Notes: generated by a model not told the origin, from the sequence alone. A stretch of 64,000 nt of DNA from JAJCYK01 sp965224285 (GCA_965224285.1 OZ245043.1:1-64000); one strand, 5' to 3'. Numbered from the stretch's first letter, positions 52,896-62,468 are shown. A program made the numbers and translations.

Positions 52896-54065
52896 CTATT
52901 GCCAATTATAAGTACTCATGCTTTCAAGTGTTGAAATTTCAGGATATACTATAATTGCATCGAATTGCTTTCCAATTGGTGCATTGACAGTAGTTCCCTG
53001 AATATAGGTGATTTTGATATTTTCATCGGTAAAAATGTTGTTATCAAGAGGTAATAACAACATTTCATTAGGTGCTAATTCATAAATTTGATGCACAATG
53101 TCATCCGCAGATGTACTTTGTGATAAATTAAAAAGGATATTATTTTCATCAGTAAAACTTTGTTTTCGCTCTCCTCTCATTCCTATAAACGCCATAGAAA
53201 ATGTTTTGGCAAAATTAGCAGTTAACCTTTTACCTATCCTATTCAAGTTTTCGCCCATGTAAACATTCTTTTGTCCGTGAAACATTCCGGTGTTAATCAA
53301 AAATTTCGAAGAATTATTATCCCGAATTACTTTAGTGATATTGTGATACATCACAGATTCTCGTAATTCGCGATTTTGAGTAGTTCTAAACTCAGAACTA
53401 AGGATTTCTACCGGAATGATTTGACTCAGTCTCTTATACCATTTTGTTCCCCATAATGACGTATATTTTATACTGTCACTTTCCAACTGAGACATCAATA
53501 GTTGAAGATTATCACGATATGATTCTGAATCAACCTGAGCATTTTTTACGGGAACAAAGACATTTTGTGTGCCTATAATATTTTCTATTTCTTCAATGCA
53601 TCTTATAAAATTCGACTTCCAATGATTCACATCCATATAAGCCAACTGAAACCTGGAAGATTCCTCTACAGAGCGATTAAAATCCTTTATGCTTTCAATT
53701 ATCGCCTCATTGAAATAAAGTAAAAATTCAGGAAGCTCTTCAATATCATCATTGATATAGTCCTCAATCATCCAGTTAAAACAATGAAATTGTTCATCCA
53801 AAATTACTCTGTACCCCAGTGCGCTCAATTCAGGTAAAAGTAGTGAAATAAATTCCTGGTGTTGCTGGACATAATGAGTCTCTCCAAAAATTGTAATATC
53901 GTTTTCAGCCAAATATTCCTCAAGCAGGATTGGAATATTTCCCTTTTCAAAAATTACAATTTCATTTTTAATTACCTCTGATACTTCAGATTTACCTATT
54001 TTTTCTTCTTCACATGAAAAACATACTATGGTAATTATAAATGACAATATCAGTAGTCTCGTCAT
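52896..54065 (-). CDS. EreA/ChaN-like lipoprotein
   Basis: The 389 residues start with a lipoprotein signal (LLILSFIITIVCFSC). The N-terminal half has ENDITIFGETHYVQQHQEFI, with the GETH motif that begins the erythromycin-esterase/ChaN/TraB-like superfamily. A LNEAIIESIKDF-like helix follows, then the later histidine motifs FLINTGMFHGQK and GERK. These proteins bind metal or haem or cleave esters; the exact activity here is unknown. AT-rich codon use compared with neighbours. Not part of an operon. Confidence 0.7.
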   Translation of the reverse strand: MTRLLILSFIITIVCFSCEEEKIGKSEVSEVIKNEIVIFEKGNIPILLEEYLAENDITIFGETHYVQQHQEFISLLLPELSALGYRVILDEQFHCFNWMIEDYINDDIEELPEFLLYFNEAIIESIKDFNRSVEESSRFQLAYMDVNHWKSNFIRCIEEIENIIGTQNVFVPVKNAQVDSESYRDNLQLLMSQLESDSIKYTSLWGTKWYKRLSQIIPVEILSSEFRTTQNRELRESVMYHNITKVIRDNNSSKFLINTGMFHGQKNVYMGENLNRIGKRLTANFAKTFSMAFIGMRGERKQSFTDENNILFNLSQSTSADDIVHQIYELAPNEMLLLPLDNNIFTDENIKITYIQGTTVNAPIGKQFDAIIVYPEISTLESMSTYNWQ

Positions 54066-54301
54066 AGATCATAACCCATTAAATGCTTTAATTAATCTTT
54101 ATATCACTGCAGCTTGGACGATATTCCGAAACTAATATACTCTAGTAAAGAGAAGTCTCTATATACCTCTATCATAAGTACATATGATTATACTCATTTA
54201 GGGTGGGGGAAGTGGCCATAATTTTCCAGCTCGCTTTAGAGTTACTTATTAATCCAGGCTTATACCACAGGTTAATTTGTTCATAAATGCGGATTCACTA
54301 T
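54066..54301. other. Intergenic spacer, no gene seen
   Basis: A 236-bp AT-rich spacer between two co-oriented genes. No repeat arms or hairpin terminator is clear. Confidence 0.4.
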
Positions 54302-55756
54302 TTATTCAATTCTCCGGGTGTTCCCCCTTGGGGCCTTACTGGAAAATGGATCAAAGGGGTAGGTATCGGGAGTGATCACCACCCCGGTGGTGAATTTAAG
54401 CGGTAGTCCCGAACTGTTCTGGTAGGTCAATTCGGCGAAGAAAGCGCTGTATCCTCGCTCCGGTGTATCGATTTTCAAGCTGTATTTTCCGTCGCTTTCC
54501 AAGGGGATCTCCTTAGAACTATAGGCTTCGCCAATGGTCTTTAGCTGGAAGTTTCGCGCTTCCGGGTTGTGTGCCTGCCAAAGTTTGATGGTTGACGGAG
54601 GTCGTTCAGGATCGACCTCAATTTCAAGTGTCCCATTTTTCACCTGCCATTCAAAATCCGGCCGTGGTGTATGGTTTACAATATCCTGATAGAAGGCAAA
54701 AAGTGATTCCATGGCATCACTATCCCGTAGAGAATGATCAGTGTTGGGTAGATACCGGAGGTGCTTTTCACCCGGTAGCTGGTTCCAATAGAACTTCCAG
54801 GAATCAGGCAGAAAGAATTGGTCTCCCGCCGAGTTTATGAGGAATTTTGGCATTTGGTATCGTTCCAGATAGGAGTAAGGCTCGGTAAGCTCCAGTAGCC
54901 GATCATACTCCTGAGATCCCTGCCATTCCATGATGCCTTCATGCTCATAGTTTCTGACGGCATCCGCCCATTTCCCGTATGCACGCCAATGATGTTCAAA
55001 TGATGGGACCACATTGAGCAGATCGATTACCGCCGGCGCAATAGCGATCACCCGGTCATCCATGGCAGCGGTAGTCCAGGTGGTCCATCCGCGTTTGGAT
55101 GCGCCAGCGATCATAAAACTGTCAACAGGCTTCACCAGTTGATCCGTGGTAAAAGCAGTTATAACATCCATAGCCCGCATCACTGATTTGGTCATGGGTA
55201 GGCGAGCCAGCCAAATGGCATCTTCGTCCTTCGCTCCGCCCACCAGGAACTTTCTCCATCCAAAAGCAATCAGCTCATCCTCCACCCGAGGGCCATAGTC
55301 ATCACCTACAAACTTTAATGGCTGATTGGGAACGTTATGTAGTAGTGCTGTAACAGATTGGGTACTGAGCGCCGCTTTTATTAAATCTCTGTTATCCCCA
55401 GAAGGTCGCTGGGTATTTCTCCCACCCCCGCCAATATACAGTAGTCCTATGTTTGTGGTAACTTGTTCCGGTATAAACAGGGTTACCCAATGCCACCAGG
55501 TAGGATCCTCAACTTGTTCTTCGCTAAGCCAGGTTTGAGAAACCATACGGATTATGTGAGCATGGTATCCTTCACCCCGGTAAGTGGTATCAACCTGCCA
55601 TTCAAATGCAGGATCATCCATGGCCAGGTAGCTCTCAAATGGATTAGATGCCTGCTTGACAGCCTGATGAGCCGGGCTGGTTGACTCTGTACTGAGGGAT
55701 TTACAACCAGTAATCCAAAGGAGGGAGAATAAAAAAATAACCCTGAAATTTCTCAT
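54302..55756 (-). CDS. PhoPQ-activated pathogenicity-related (PqaA) family protein
   Basis: The 484 residues have a lipoprotein signal (FLFSLLWITGCKS). The body matches the PqaA family: FIPEQVTTNIGLLYIGGGG, the nucleophile loop FMIAGASKRGWTTWTTAAMD (serine in GASKRG), IAPAVIDLLNVVPSFEHHW with AYGKWADAVRNY, and the acid/histidine loop NSAGDQFFLPDS ... PNTDHSLRDSDA. The fold is an alpha/beta hydrolase. The family name comes from Salmonella regulation; here there is no evidence of PhoPQ control or pathogenicity. Probable outer-membrane or periplasmic hydrolase, substrate unknown. Confidence 0.9.
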   Translation of the reverse strand: MRNFRVIFLFSLLWITGCKSLSTESTSPAHQAVKQASNPFESYLAMDDPAFEWQVDTTYRGEGYHAHIIRMVSQTWLSEEQVEDPTWWHWVTLFIPEQVTTNIGLLYIGGGGRNTQRPSGDNRDLIKAALSTQSVTALLHNVPNQPLKFVGDDYGPRVEDELIAFGWRKFLVGGAKDEDAIWLARLPMTKSVMRAMDVITAFTTDQLVKPVDSFMIAGASKRGWTTWTTAAMDDRVIAIAPAVIDLLNVVPSFEHHWRAYGKWADAVRNYEHEGIMEWQGSQEYDRLLELTEPYSYLERYQMPKFLINSAGDQFFLPDSWKFYWNQLPGEKHLRYLPNTDHSLRDSDAMESLFAFYQDIVNHTPRPDFEWQVKNGTLEIEVDPERPPSTIKLWQAHNPEARNFQLKTIGEAYSSKEIPLESDGKYSLKIDTPERGYSAFFAELTYQNSSGLPLKFTTGVVITPDTYPFDPFSSKAPRGNTRRIE

Positions 55757-56094
55757 GTTGTATAATTTTTATGGTTCAGAAAAAGCAAAGATCAAACCAA
55801 CGACTGACCGAGCTTTGTGATTAGCGCGAAGCCAGGGAAGGAATATACTGGTTTGGCCAAAATCCTGCAAGTGTTCCCAGAGTCTAAAGGCAATACTATT
55901 CGCTTGGATATTGAAAGCGAAGACATTGTCAAGCGCAATATCGGCAGAATATGGAATGGTCCGGGTTAACCCTGCAAGGTTGATGGTTGGAATGTCCAGA
56001 GTGTGCAATTGCCTTTATCCGCTTGCGGGAAATCCACCAACAGTCTGTTTTTCTTTTGAGGGTAATCGATACCCTACGAATCAGTGCGGATAGT
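55757..56094. other. Intergenic region, no gene supported
   Basis: These 338 bp separate PqaA-like and methyltransferase genes on the same strand. A 79-codon minus frame exists but shows no family pattern and is balanced by an equally open frame on the other strand. A weak gcgaagacattgtcaagcg word occurs at 55918. I list it as non-coding. Confidence 0.45.
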
Positions 56095-56886
56095 TTACTT
56101 TATAGCTTTAACAATGATCATGGAGTCTGCCCACCAGGTATCTTTGACATCAGGAGGTAATTGTAGCTCGATTTGCTTGATTGATATCTCACTAAAATGC
56201 TGGAAAAGAGCTCTTTGATGTGCTCTACTTAATGAATCAGATTCATTTGAGAAATAAGTAAATATACCTGCGGGTTTTAGGTGTTGAGCGGCCGTAGAGA
56301 AGAAGTGCTCTGCGAAGGTGACCCTTCCATGCACGTATTGCATATATTCCTCGTCGTTTAGCGGATAAGTATGAAAAAAGATGCCATCATATTGAGGAAG
56401 ATCCTCAATAGTATCTTGCCATAGCCCTTTTACCAATTTGATCTCAGCGCCTGAATGTTCCGATCTCCAATCATGAAATTTATCAATAATGCTTTGATTG
56501 CACTCAATGATGGTATGGGACTTTACCTGGTGGCCCTGGATCATGGTCGATGATATCCCCCTGCCGAAACCAATTTCCAATATATCCCCCTGTGATTCGC
56601 AAACCGCTTCCGCCATGGCCTTCATAACAGGTAATTGCCAATCTTCCATAATTTGTTGATCACTCAAAGCAGCCTGAGTCCTATCCATTTTCAGTCCAGC
56701 ATCTATCGCCCCGGGCACATAGTGTTCCGCGCTTTGATGTAACGCCTGCAAATCATTAGCGTATTCAAACATCACCCTGTTTAGGATGGCGTTTCGCTGA
56801 AATTCACGAGGTGGAGAAATAAATGAATCATCATTGATCACCAAGGTCAGCTCATATTCTTTAGTCCTTTTAATCTTTCTGATCAT
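56095..56886 (-). CDS. SAM-dependent methyltransferase, guanidinoacetate-methyltransferase (GAMT/RMT2)-like
   Basis: The 263 residues include the SAM-binding motif DILEIGFGRGISSTMIQ, then HTIIECNQSIIDKFHDW (the IECN signature of GAMT). KGLWQDTIEDLPQYDGIFFH and TYPLNDEEY follow the family's GLWED...FDGILYDTYPL. The end, HLKPAGIFTYFSN, fits the core fold. GAMT relatives methylate guanidino or arginine groups. The N-terminal 60 residues are longer than the vertebrate enzyme. A bacterial small-molecule or peptide substrate is likely, but not known. Confidence 0.8.
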   Translation of the reverse strand: MIRKIKRTKEYELTLVINDDSFISPPREFQRNAILNRVMFEYANDLQALHQSAEHYVPGAIDAGLKMDRTQAALSDQQIMEDWQLPVMKAMAEAVCESQGDILEIGFGRGISSTMIQGHQVKSHTIIECNQSIIDKFHDWRSEHSGAEIKLVKGLWQDTIEDLPQYDGIFFHTYPLNDEEYMQYVHGRVTFAEHFFSTAAQHLKPAGIFTYFSNESDSLSRAHQRALFQHFSEISIKQIELQLPPDVKDTWWADSMIIVKAIK

Positions 56887-57356
56887 TGAGAAGGGGATTA
56901 AATTTAGTTAATGTTTCTACCGTCCTAGTGGAGTGTCAGTACCAGCAAAGTCCTTTTTACACTATAGCCGGCTGAGCTACCAAATTTACTCACAGCTGGT
57001 TGACTAGAGGATGGGCCAAAAATACTTAATAGTAATAGACTAAAGGTTTAAATAGCATAAAAATTCCCCGTTGGAGCTATCCTCCTCCGGTCCGCCTGGC
57101 GCCTGTATTATCCCATCTAATGAAATAAACTCCTGGATGATAATTTTTCTCATGTTATCCATACCTGCCAGACACAAACCTCGTTAATAAAATTCCCTTT
57201 AATACAGTACCAAAGTGACAATTTAAGGGGCTGAATGCGACAACAGGTTCCAAGATGCAAATTCATTGAGCAGTTAACTCAGCAGCAGGCCGCTAACCAC
57301 CGGTTGTGGTGATCACTATAGGGTGCAAACTTAAAGGCAGCTATGAAAGGATAGTT
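56887..57356. other. Intergenic region, no gene seen
   Basis: These 470 bp precede the methyltransferase (minus strand) and follow the gamma-glutamyltransferase stop. Nothing repetitive or structured stands out apart from a short GC-rich cctcctccggtccgcctggc at 57080. No gene supported. Confidence 0.45.
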
Positions 57357-59045
57357 TTAATACCCCGCCGCCATACCATCTTTGCGCGACTCGGAAGCGC
57401 CGTAGTAGATGCCTTCTTTGCGCATAATAGCCTGGTAGCCGCCAAATACCCCAGGCTCATAGATAATGCGGTGGCCCATGCGCATAAGCTCCCGGATGGT
57501 TTCATAATCATACCCGGTTTCCAGAGCGGCGGTTCCGACATTGTCCAGATGGCCGGTATAGTGGCGAATGCCCCTATGATAGATCCTGGGGGCATCCCCG
57601 GCTTCCTGTATATTCATACCAAAATCGATAACATTCATCACCATCTGCACGTGCCCCTGGGTTTGCATATCCCCGCCCATCAACCCAAAACTCATAAACG
57701 GCTCCCCATCCTTGGTGATGAAGGCCGGAATGATAGTATGAAAAGGCCGCTTTCCGGGAGCATAGGTGTTGGGATGACCTTCTTCCAGTTTAAATCCTCC
57801 GCCCCGGTTCTGCAATACAAACCCCAGTCCCGGAGGCGCTTCTCCCGATCCGAAATAGGCGGAATTGCTTTGGATCAAAGAGATCATATTCCCCTGCTTA
57901 TCGGCCACGGTGAGATAGATGGTGTTTCCCCTAATTTCGATGCCGGGATGGTAGATGCCTGCCTTATCGGGTTTGATCTGCTCACGGCGCTGCGCCGCAT
58001 ATTCCTCGGATAACAACCTCTTTATGGGGATCTCACTAAATGCCGGGTCACCGTAGAATTTCATCATATCCTCATAGGCCAGTTTCTTGGCTTCCAGAAA
58101 ATGATGCACATGCTCCGTGCTGCCAAATCCCATAGCGCCGATGTCAAAGCCTTCCAGGATAGTCAGCATCTGCAGGGCGCCCATGCCCTGGCCGTTGGGG
58201 GGCATTTCCCAAACCTCATATCCCCGGTAATTTACTGAGACTGGGTCCACCCATTCGGCCTTATTTTCCGCCAGATCCTCCAGGGTCATCTTGCCGCCCC
58301 TTTTTTGCAGGTGTTCCACCATGGTTTGGGCAATAGTTCCTTTATAAAATCCGTCCCGGCCCTCTTTGGCAATGGTTTCCAGGGTACCGGCCAGGTCAGG
58401 GTTTTTAAATATTTCACCTTCCCGGTAATACCTGCCATCATGGGTATAAAGCGCTTTGAAGGACGGATTGTCCTTTGCATCCAGGTAGGACTGCCCGTAG
58501 CTTTCGGAAGCGTGGGCGATCTCCTGGGTGATGGGTATGCCTTCCTTTGCATATCGGATGGTGGGGGCCAGGATTTTTTCCATAGACGTCTCCCCGAATT
58601 TCTTATGAAGTTCGAACCATCCCTCTACGCATCCAGGCACCGTAACCGACAAAGGTCCTTCGTAATAATAATTTCCTTTTTCATTTTCCGCTTGCAAATA
58701 CTCCAGAGACATATTCCTGGGCGACCGGCCGCTGGCATTCAGTCCGTAGAGTTTCTCGGATTCGGCATCCCAAACTATGGCAAAGAGGTCCCCGCCCACG
58801 CCGCAATCACCAAAATCCGCCAGCCCCAGGAAAGCATTGGCCGCAATAGCCGCATCGATAGCATTGCCGCCTGCTTTCAATATATCCAGGGCGATCAGGG
58901 TGGAGTAGGGGTGGTTGGTGGCCGCCATGCCATTCTGTCCCATCACCACCGAGCGGGTAGCAAAATTTTTTCCGGATACCCGGTCCTGGGCTGGTAAGGT
59001 TGTGGAGTAGAAGAGGGCGGTGAGGATGAATAGAAGTGGTTTCAT
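57357..59045 (-). CDS. Gamma-glutamyltransferase family protein
   Basis: The 562 residues begin with a signal peptide (LLFILTALFYSTTLPAQ). Ntn-hydrolase features are IDAAIAANAFLGLADFGDCG near the N-terminus, and the autocleavage site with catalytic T375 in GNTIYLTVADKQGN. This corresponds to TTHYSVVDxxGN in E. coli, so the threonine is kept while the next histidine is replaced by tyrosine. Later motifs GSGEAPPGLGFVLQNRG and FGLMGGDMQTQGHVQ are standard. The enzyme would cleave gamma-glutamyl bonds (glutathione) in the periplasm. The altered cleavage-site neighbours suggest a specialised subfamily. Confidence 0.88.
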   Translation of the reverse strand: MKPLLFILTALFYSTTLPAQDRVSGKNFATRSVVMGQNGMAATNHPYSTLIALDILKAGGNAIDAAIAANAFLGLADFGDCGVGGDLFAIVWDAESEKLYGLNASGRSPRNMSLEYLQAENEKGNYYYEGPLSVTVPGCVEGWFELHKKFGETSMEKILAPTIRYAKEGIPITQEIAHASESYGQSYLDAKDNPSFKALYTHDGRYYREGEIFKNPDLAGTLETIAKEGRDGFYKGTIAQTMVEHLQKRGGKMTLEDLAENKAEWVDPVSVNYRGYEVWEMPPNGQGMGALQMLTILEGFDIGAMGFGSTEHVHHFLEAKKLAYEDMMKFYGDPAFSEIPIKRLLSEEYAAQRREQIKPDKAGIYHPGIEIRGNTIYLTVADKQGNMISLIQSNSAYFGSGEAPPGLGFVLQNRGGGFKLEEGHPNTYAPGKRPFHTIIPAFITKDGEPFMSFGLMGGDMQTQGHVQMVMNVIDFGMNIQEAGDAPRIYHRGIRHYTGHLDNVGTAALETGYDYETIRELMRMGHRIIYEPGVFGGYQAIMRKEGIYYGASESRKDGMAAGY

Positions 59046-59197
59046 TATTTAGGGGTTTATTGGTGGTCTTATAAGATATGGATTTTTTGTGGAATGTTCG
59101 ATGGTGGGGTGTTTGGAGGCAATTAAAAGTGCGGATGTGTTATCCTCTTCTTTTCTTTGGCACTTGGGAGTGTTCACTTTCTGATGCAAAACCTACT

Positions 59198-59250
59198 AAA
59201 AATCCACCTACGGCCGCACCAGTCGACTTTCGGTGGACAGGTATTCTCGC
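59198..59250. repeat. Palindromic repeat, family C, left flank of Cys-rich pseudogene
   Basis: Bases aaaaatccacctacggccgc / gactttcggtggaca fold on themselves (TCCACC...GGTGGA). A close copy lies at 59908-59953 (aaaaatccacctacggtcgc ... gacctacggcggaca). The two copies bracket the cysteine-rich pseudogene. Confidence 0.7.
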
Positions 59251-59343
59251 TATTTGACAAAATCTAAAGCAAAGCTACAATCTTGAAAGGAGCGTTTCGC
59301 TTTATGCAATTCCGTCCCCTTCAAAAGTAATAATCGATCGTGG

Positions 59344-59730
59344 CTATATACATACACTACATTCTGCAGGACAAAAACCATTTTCATCCCTTGGGCAAGC
59401 AAATGGATCTGAACCATCAGAACCTCCTCCGTTACAGATATCATCTTCAGGACCGTGAACCCTAATTTGTGTCCATTCTCCATTCTGACAAATCCATGTT
59501 ATACAGGGTTTACAAATTGTGGTGCAGCCTACATCATCAGGCTTAGGTGAATCGCATTGTTTTGGGTCGTACTTGGTTTCTAAACCGGCTTTAAATTTGT
59601 CAATTTTTAAGTCTACATCTTTAACAAAGATACCTGTTGATGATGCAGGCCCTCACCCGATAACGAATGAAATAAGAAGAACTCTGAAAATTGAATTGAT
59701 AGATTTGGGTAATTTCTGGTTGATTAACAT
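59344..59730 (-). pseudogene. Secreted cysteine-rich protein with in-frame stop in its signal region
   Basis: The frame from the ATG at 59730 reads MLINQKLPKSINSIFRVLLI then SFVIG, a TGA stop at 59653-59655, and continues in the same frame as GPASSTGIFVKDVDLKIDKF. It then has a cysteine-dense domain (CDSPKPDDVGC, CKPCITWIC, DDICNGGG, CPRDENGFCPAEC) to a TAG at 59344. About ten cysteines fall in the last 75 residues, so disulfide or metal cross-linking is likely. The stop sits where a signal peptide would end, so the gene is probably inactivated by one base change (TGG or similar to TGA), unless this is a sequencing error. Family not recognised. Confidence 0.6.
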
Positions 59731-59907
59731 GACTTTAAGCTTTTAGTTTTCAATCTTTTATATTAGTCCAGCTATAATGTAACCCAAAAAAGTAGAAACT
59801 GAGGTCTACATTTCATCGCAGTGTATTTTAGAGGATTGTTTGTGATCTTTTTAGAAGATTTTGGCATACGGTACTGTCTAAATCTTTATCATTTTCCAAT
59901 ACAAACT

Positions 59908-59960
59908 TCGAAAAATCCACCTACGGTCGCAACTGCCGACCTACGGCGGACACGTGTTTT
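59908..59960. repeat. Palindromic repeat, family C, second copy
   Basis: Partner of the copy near 59200. It shares the aaaaatccacctacgg head, with ggcggaca replacing ggtggaca in the closing arm. It lies about 30 bp beyond the mnmE stop and could also terminate transcription of mnmE. Confidence 0.65.
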
Positions 59961-59976
59961 CCTTCATGGTAAAATC

Positions 59977-61356
59977 CTACTTCCCAATACAAAACTTCGA
60001 AAATATGTTTTTAAGAAGGTCCTCCGTGGTAATCTCCCCCGTAATCTCCCCTAAATGATGTAGCGCGGTTCTGATATCCAATGCCAGAAAGTCATTGGTG
60101 ACCTGGTTCTCCAGCCCTTTCAACACATCGTCCAAGGCTTTTTGGGTTTCCAGCAGGCTTTTGTAATGGCGTAAGTTGGTGACCAGGGTCTGGTCGGAGT
60201 CGAGATTTTTCAGGGAAACGGCCTGCAACAGGCGGGTTTTCAAATCATCAAGATGAGTCTTTTGCAGGGCGGACAGGGGTAGGATAGGGGTAGTTTCCAG
60301 GTATTCTAACATTTGCTTATCGGCCTGGTCTATTTTATTGCCCACCAGGATATAAGGGATCTGCGATGGGTCGAATTGCTCTTTGACCTGCTGTTGCTCT
60401 TGCTCCAGTTGCTCCTGGCTGGTGGTGGTCAAATCGACCAGGTAGATCACCGCGCTGGCTTGCTTCAGCTTCTCATGGGTGCGGCTCACCCCAATGGCTT
60501 CGATGGCGTCTGTGGTTTCCCGCAAGCCGGCGGTATCAATAAAGCGGAAGTTGATGCCTTCGATGGTGATCTCGTCTTCGATAAAGTCGCGGGTGGTGCC
60601 GGGAATATCGGAGACGATGGCCTTTTCCTCATTTAACAGGGCGTTGAGCAAGGTGGATTTACCGGCATTGGGTTTGCCAGCGATCACTGTGGGCACTCCC
60701 TGTTTGATGGCATTGCCCAGGCCGAAGCTTTCAATCAACGGGGTGATCACCTCCACAATTTTTTCCACCAGCGATCTCAACTGGTCTCGGCTGGCGAATT
60801 CCACATCCTCCTCGCTGAAGTCCAGCTCCAGCTCGATCATGGAGGCAAAGTGGATCAGCGATTCCCGCAGTTCCCGGATCTCCCGGGAAAAGCCTCCCCG
60901 CATCTGCTGCAAGGCGGTGCGGTGGGTGGCCTGGGAGTCGGAGGCGATCAGGTCGGCTACCGCTTCTGCCTGGGCCAGGTCGAACTGCCCGTTTAGAAAA
61001 GCCCTTTTGGTAAACTCCCCCGGCTGGGCTAGACGAGCGCCCTGGGCCATCAAGAGCTTGATGATCTGCTGTACGATAAAGTTGGAACCATGACAGCTGA
61101 TTTCCACCAGGTTTTCTTTGGTGTAACTGCGGGGCGCTACGAACAACGATACCAGCACCTCATCAATTACCTGATCCTTGTCTTTTAAAGCGCCGAAATG
61201 GATGGTATGGCTGGGTTGTTGGGTTAAATCTTTGGAAGGAAAGACCCCATTGCACCATTCGATAGCCTGGGGACCGGATACCCGGATGATGGCAATGGCC
61301 CCTTGACCGGGCGGGGTGGCCAGGGCAACGATGGTGTCCGATGTAAGGTGATGCAT
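59977..61356 (-). CDS. mnmE: tRNA modification GTPase MnmE
   Basis: The 459 residues match the family throughout. The N-terminal tetrahydrofolate-binding domain has DTIVALATPPGQGAIAIIRV and GEFTKRAFLNGQFDLAQAEA. The G domain has G1 GKPNAGKSTLLNALL, G2/G3 SDIPGTTRDF and FIDTAGLRETTD, and G4 LVGNKIDQ. The protein ends in the invariant FCIGK, whose cysteine is required for function. With MnmG it installs 5-carboxymethylaminomethyl at the tRNA wobble uridine. The ATG at 61356 lies four bases from a promoter-like TATTTTTG. The gene's first 41 bases and upstream region are repeated twice more further upstream. Confidence 0.97.
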   Translation of the reverse strand: MHHLTSDTIVALATPPGQGAIAIIRVSGPQAIEWCNGVFPSKDLTQQPSHTIHFGALKDKDQVIDEVLVSLFVAPRSYTKENLVEISCHGSNFIVQQIIKLLMAQGARLAQPGEFTKRAFLNGQFDLAQAEAVADLIASDSQATHRTALQQMRGGFSREIRELRESLIHFASMIELELDFSEEDVEFASRDQLRSLVEKIVEVITPLIESFGLGNAIKQGVPTVIAGKPNAGKSTLLNALLNEEKAIVSDIPGTTRDFIEDEITIEGINFRFIDTAGLRETTDAIEAIGVSRTHEKLKQASAVIYLVDLTTTSQEQLEQEQQQVKEQFDPSQIPYILVGNKIDQADKQMLEYLETTPILPLSALQKTHLDDLKTRLLQAVSLKNLDSDQTLVTNLRHYKSLLETQKALDDVLKGLENQVTNDFLALDIRTALHHLGEITGEITTEDLLKNIFSKFCIGK

Positions 61357-62250
61357 AGTGCAAAAATAGCACGCATGGAATGGGAATTACGAATTACGGA
61401 TTACGAATTACGAATTTTTTTTCCCACCGGTCATCTCGGGCTGAATATTTCTATGAAAACACACAGAACATGATTACGTCGACGTGATAGGTATAGGCTA
61501 TAGTTGTTGATGTAGTGGTCATCTGGAGCAGCGATCAATAGTTAATCTACCATAATAGTCACTCGGCGCAGCCAAGCGACTGAGTTATGTAAATGTTTTA
61601 TAATCATATACTTATATTAATACGTCATAAGCAGGCTGAGTGGCCAGGGCAACGATGGTGTCCGAGGTAAGGTGATGCATAGCGCAAAAATAGCACGCAT
61701 GGAATGGGAATTACGAATTACGGATTACGAATTACGAATTTTTTTTCCCACCGGTCATCTCGGGCTGAATATTTCTATGAAAACACACAGAACATGATTA
61801 CGTCGACGTGATAGGTATAAGCTATAGTTGTTGATGTAGTGGTCATCTGGAGCAGCGATCAATAGTTAATCTACCATAGTCGTCACTCGGCGCAGCCAAG
61901 CGACTGAGTTATGTAAATGTTATATAATCAGATACTTATATTAATACGTCATAAGCAGGCTGAGTGGCCAGTGCAACGATGGTGCCCGAGGTAAGGTGAT
62001 GCATAGCGCAACAATAGCACGTATGGAATGGGAATTACGGATTACGAATTTTTTTTCCCACCGGTCATCTCGAGGCTGAATTTTTTATACGAAAAAACAC
62101 AAAACACCATGACGTGAGGGGGTATGAATAAGCTATAGTTGTTAATGTAGTGGTCACCTGGAGCAGCGATCAATAGTTAACGTACCATAGTCATCACTCG
62201 GCGCAGCCAAGCGACTTAGTTATGTAAATGTTTTATAATCAGATTAATAG
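61316..62250. repeat. Three tandem 324-bp units that include the 5' end of mnmE
   Basis: Units start at 61316 (inside mnmE), 61640 and 61964, an exact 324-bp period; the third is shortened at its end. Each begins with the last-read bases of the mnmE 5' codons (gtggccagggcaacgatgg), then the start codon, the upstream promoter-like region with attacgaattacggattacg runs, a cacacaaaac composite element and a GTCACTCGG...GCGACTGA palindrome. The extra copies therefore carry a spare mnmE start with 14 codons that run on to AYDVLI and a stop. Copies differ by only a few bases, so the duplication is recent. Confidence 0.9.
61361..61368 (-). promoter_or_regulatory. Candidate -7 box of mnmE (TATTTTTG)
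   Basis: On the minus strand TATTTTTG matches the Bacteroidota -7 consensus TAnnTTTG, four bases before the mnmE ATG. That would give a nearly leaderless transcript. No good TTTG -33 element is visible at the expected distance, so this is tentative. The duplicated units upstream have the same box (second copy) or TATTGTTG (third copy). Confidence 0.35.
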
Positions 62251-62348
62251 GTCATGTCGAGGCGGAATTTTAAAACACTGGGACAATTAAAAATAAAGAC
62301 CCTACCATGGATGAGATTGCTTTGCTTCGCTCGCAATGACGTTCTGGT
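62251..62348. repeat. Dispersed repeat, second copy of the block at 7.06 kb
   Basis: Bases ggacaattaaaaataaagac, catggatgagattgctttgc and tcgctcgcaatgacgttctg follow the same order as at 7066-7140. It begins with a left arm of family A (gtcatgtcgaggcgg) at 62252. Confidence 0.7.
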
Positions 62349-62468
62349 GGCGTATAGATGGAGATTGGACGCAGTTCATTTAAGCAAATGGGTTAGCGCG
62401 ATGATTCGAAGAGTTGCCGTCATACTCCTACCTTCGTCTTTGTGCTTTGATAGGCACAGCATTCAATC

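Noticed and set aside
55769..56008. A 79-codon minus-strand frame between two genes
   Set aside because: No family pattern, an equally open opposite frame, and no start context.
57306..58997. Two plus-strand frames of more than 225 codons
   Set aside because: They lie antisense to the gamma-glutamyltransferase gene and lack family signals.
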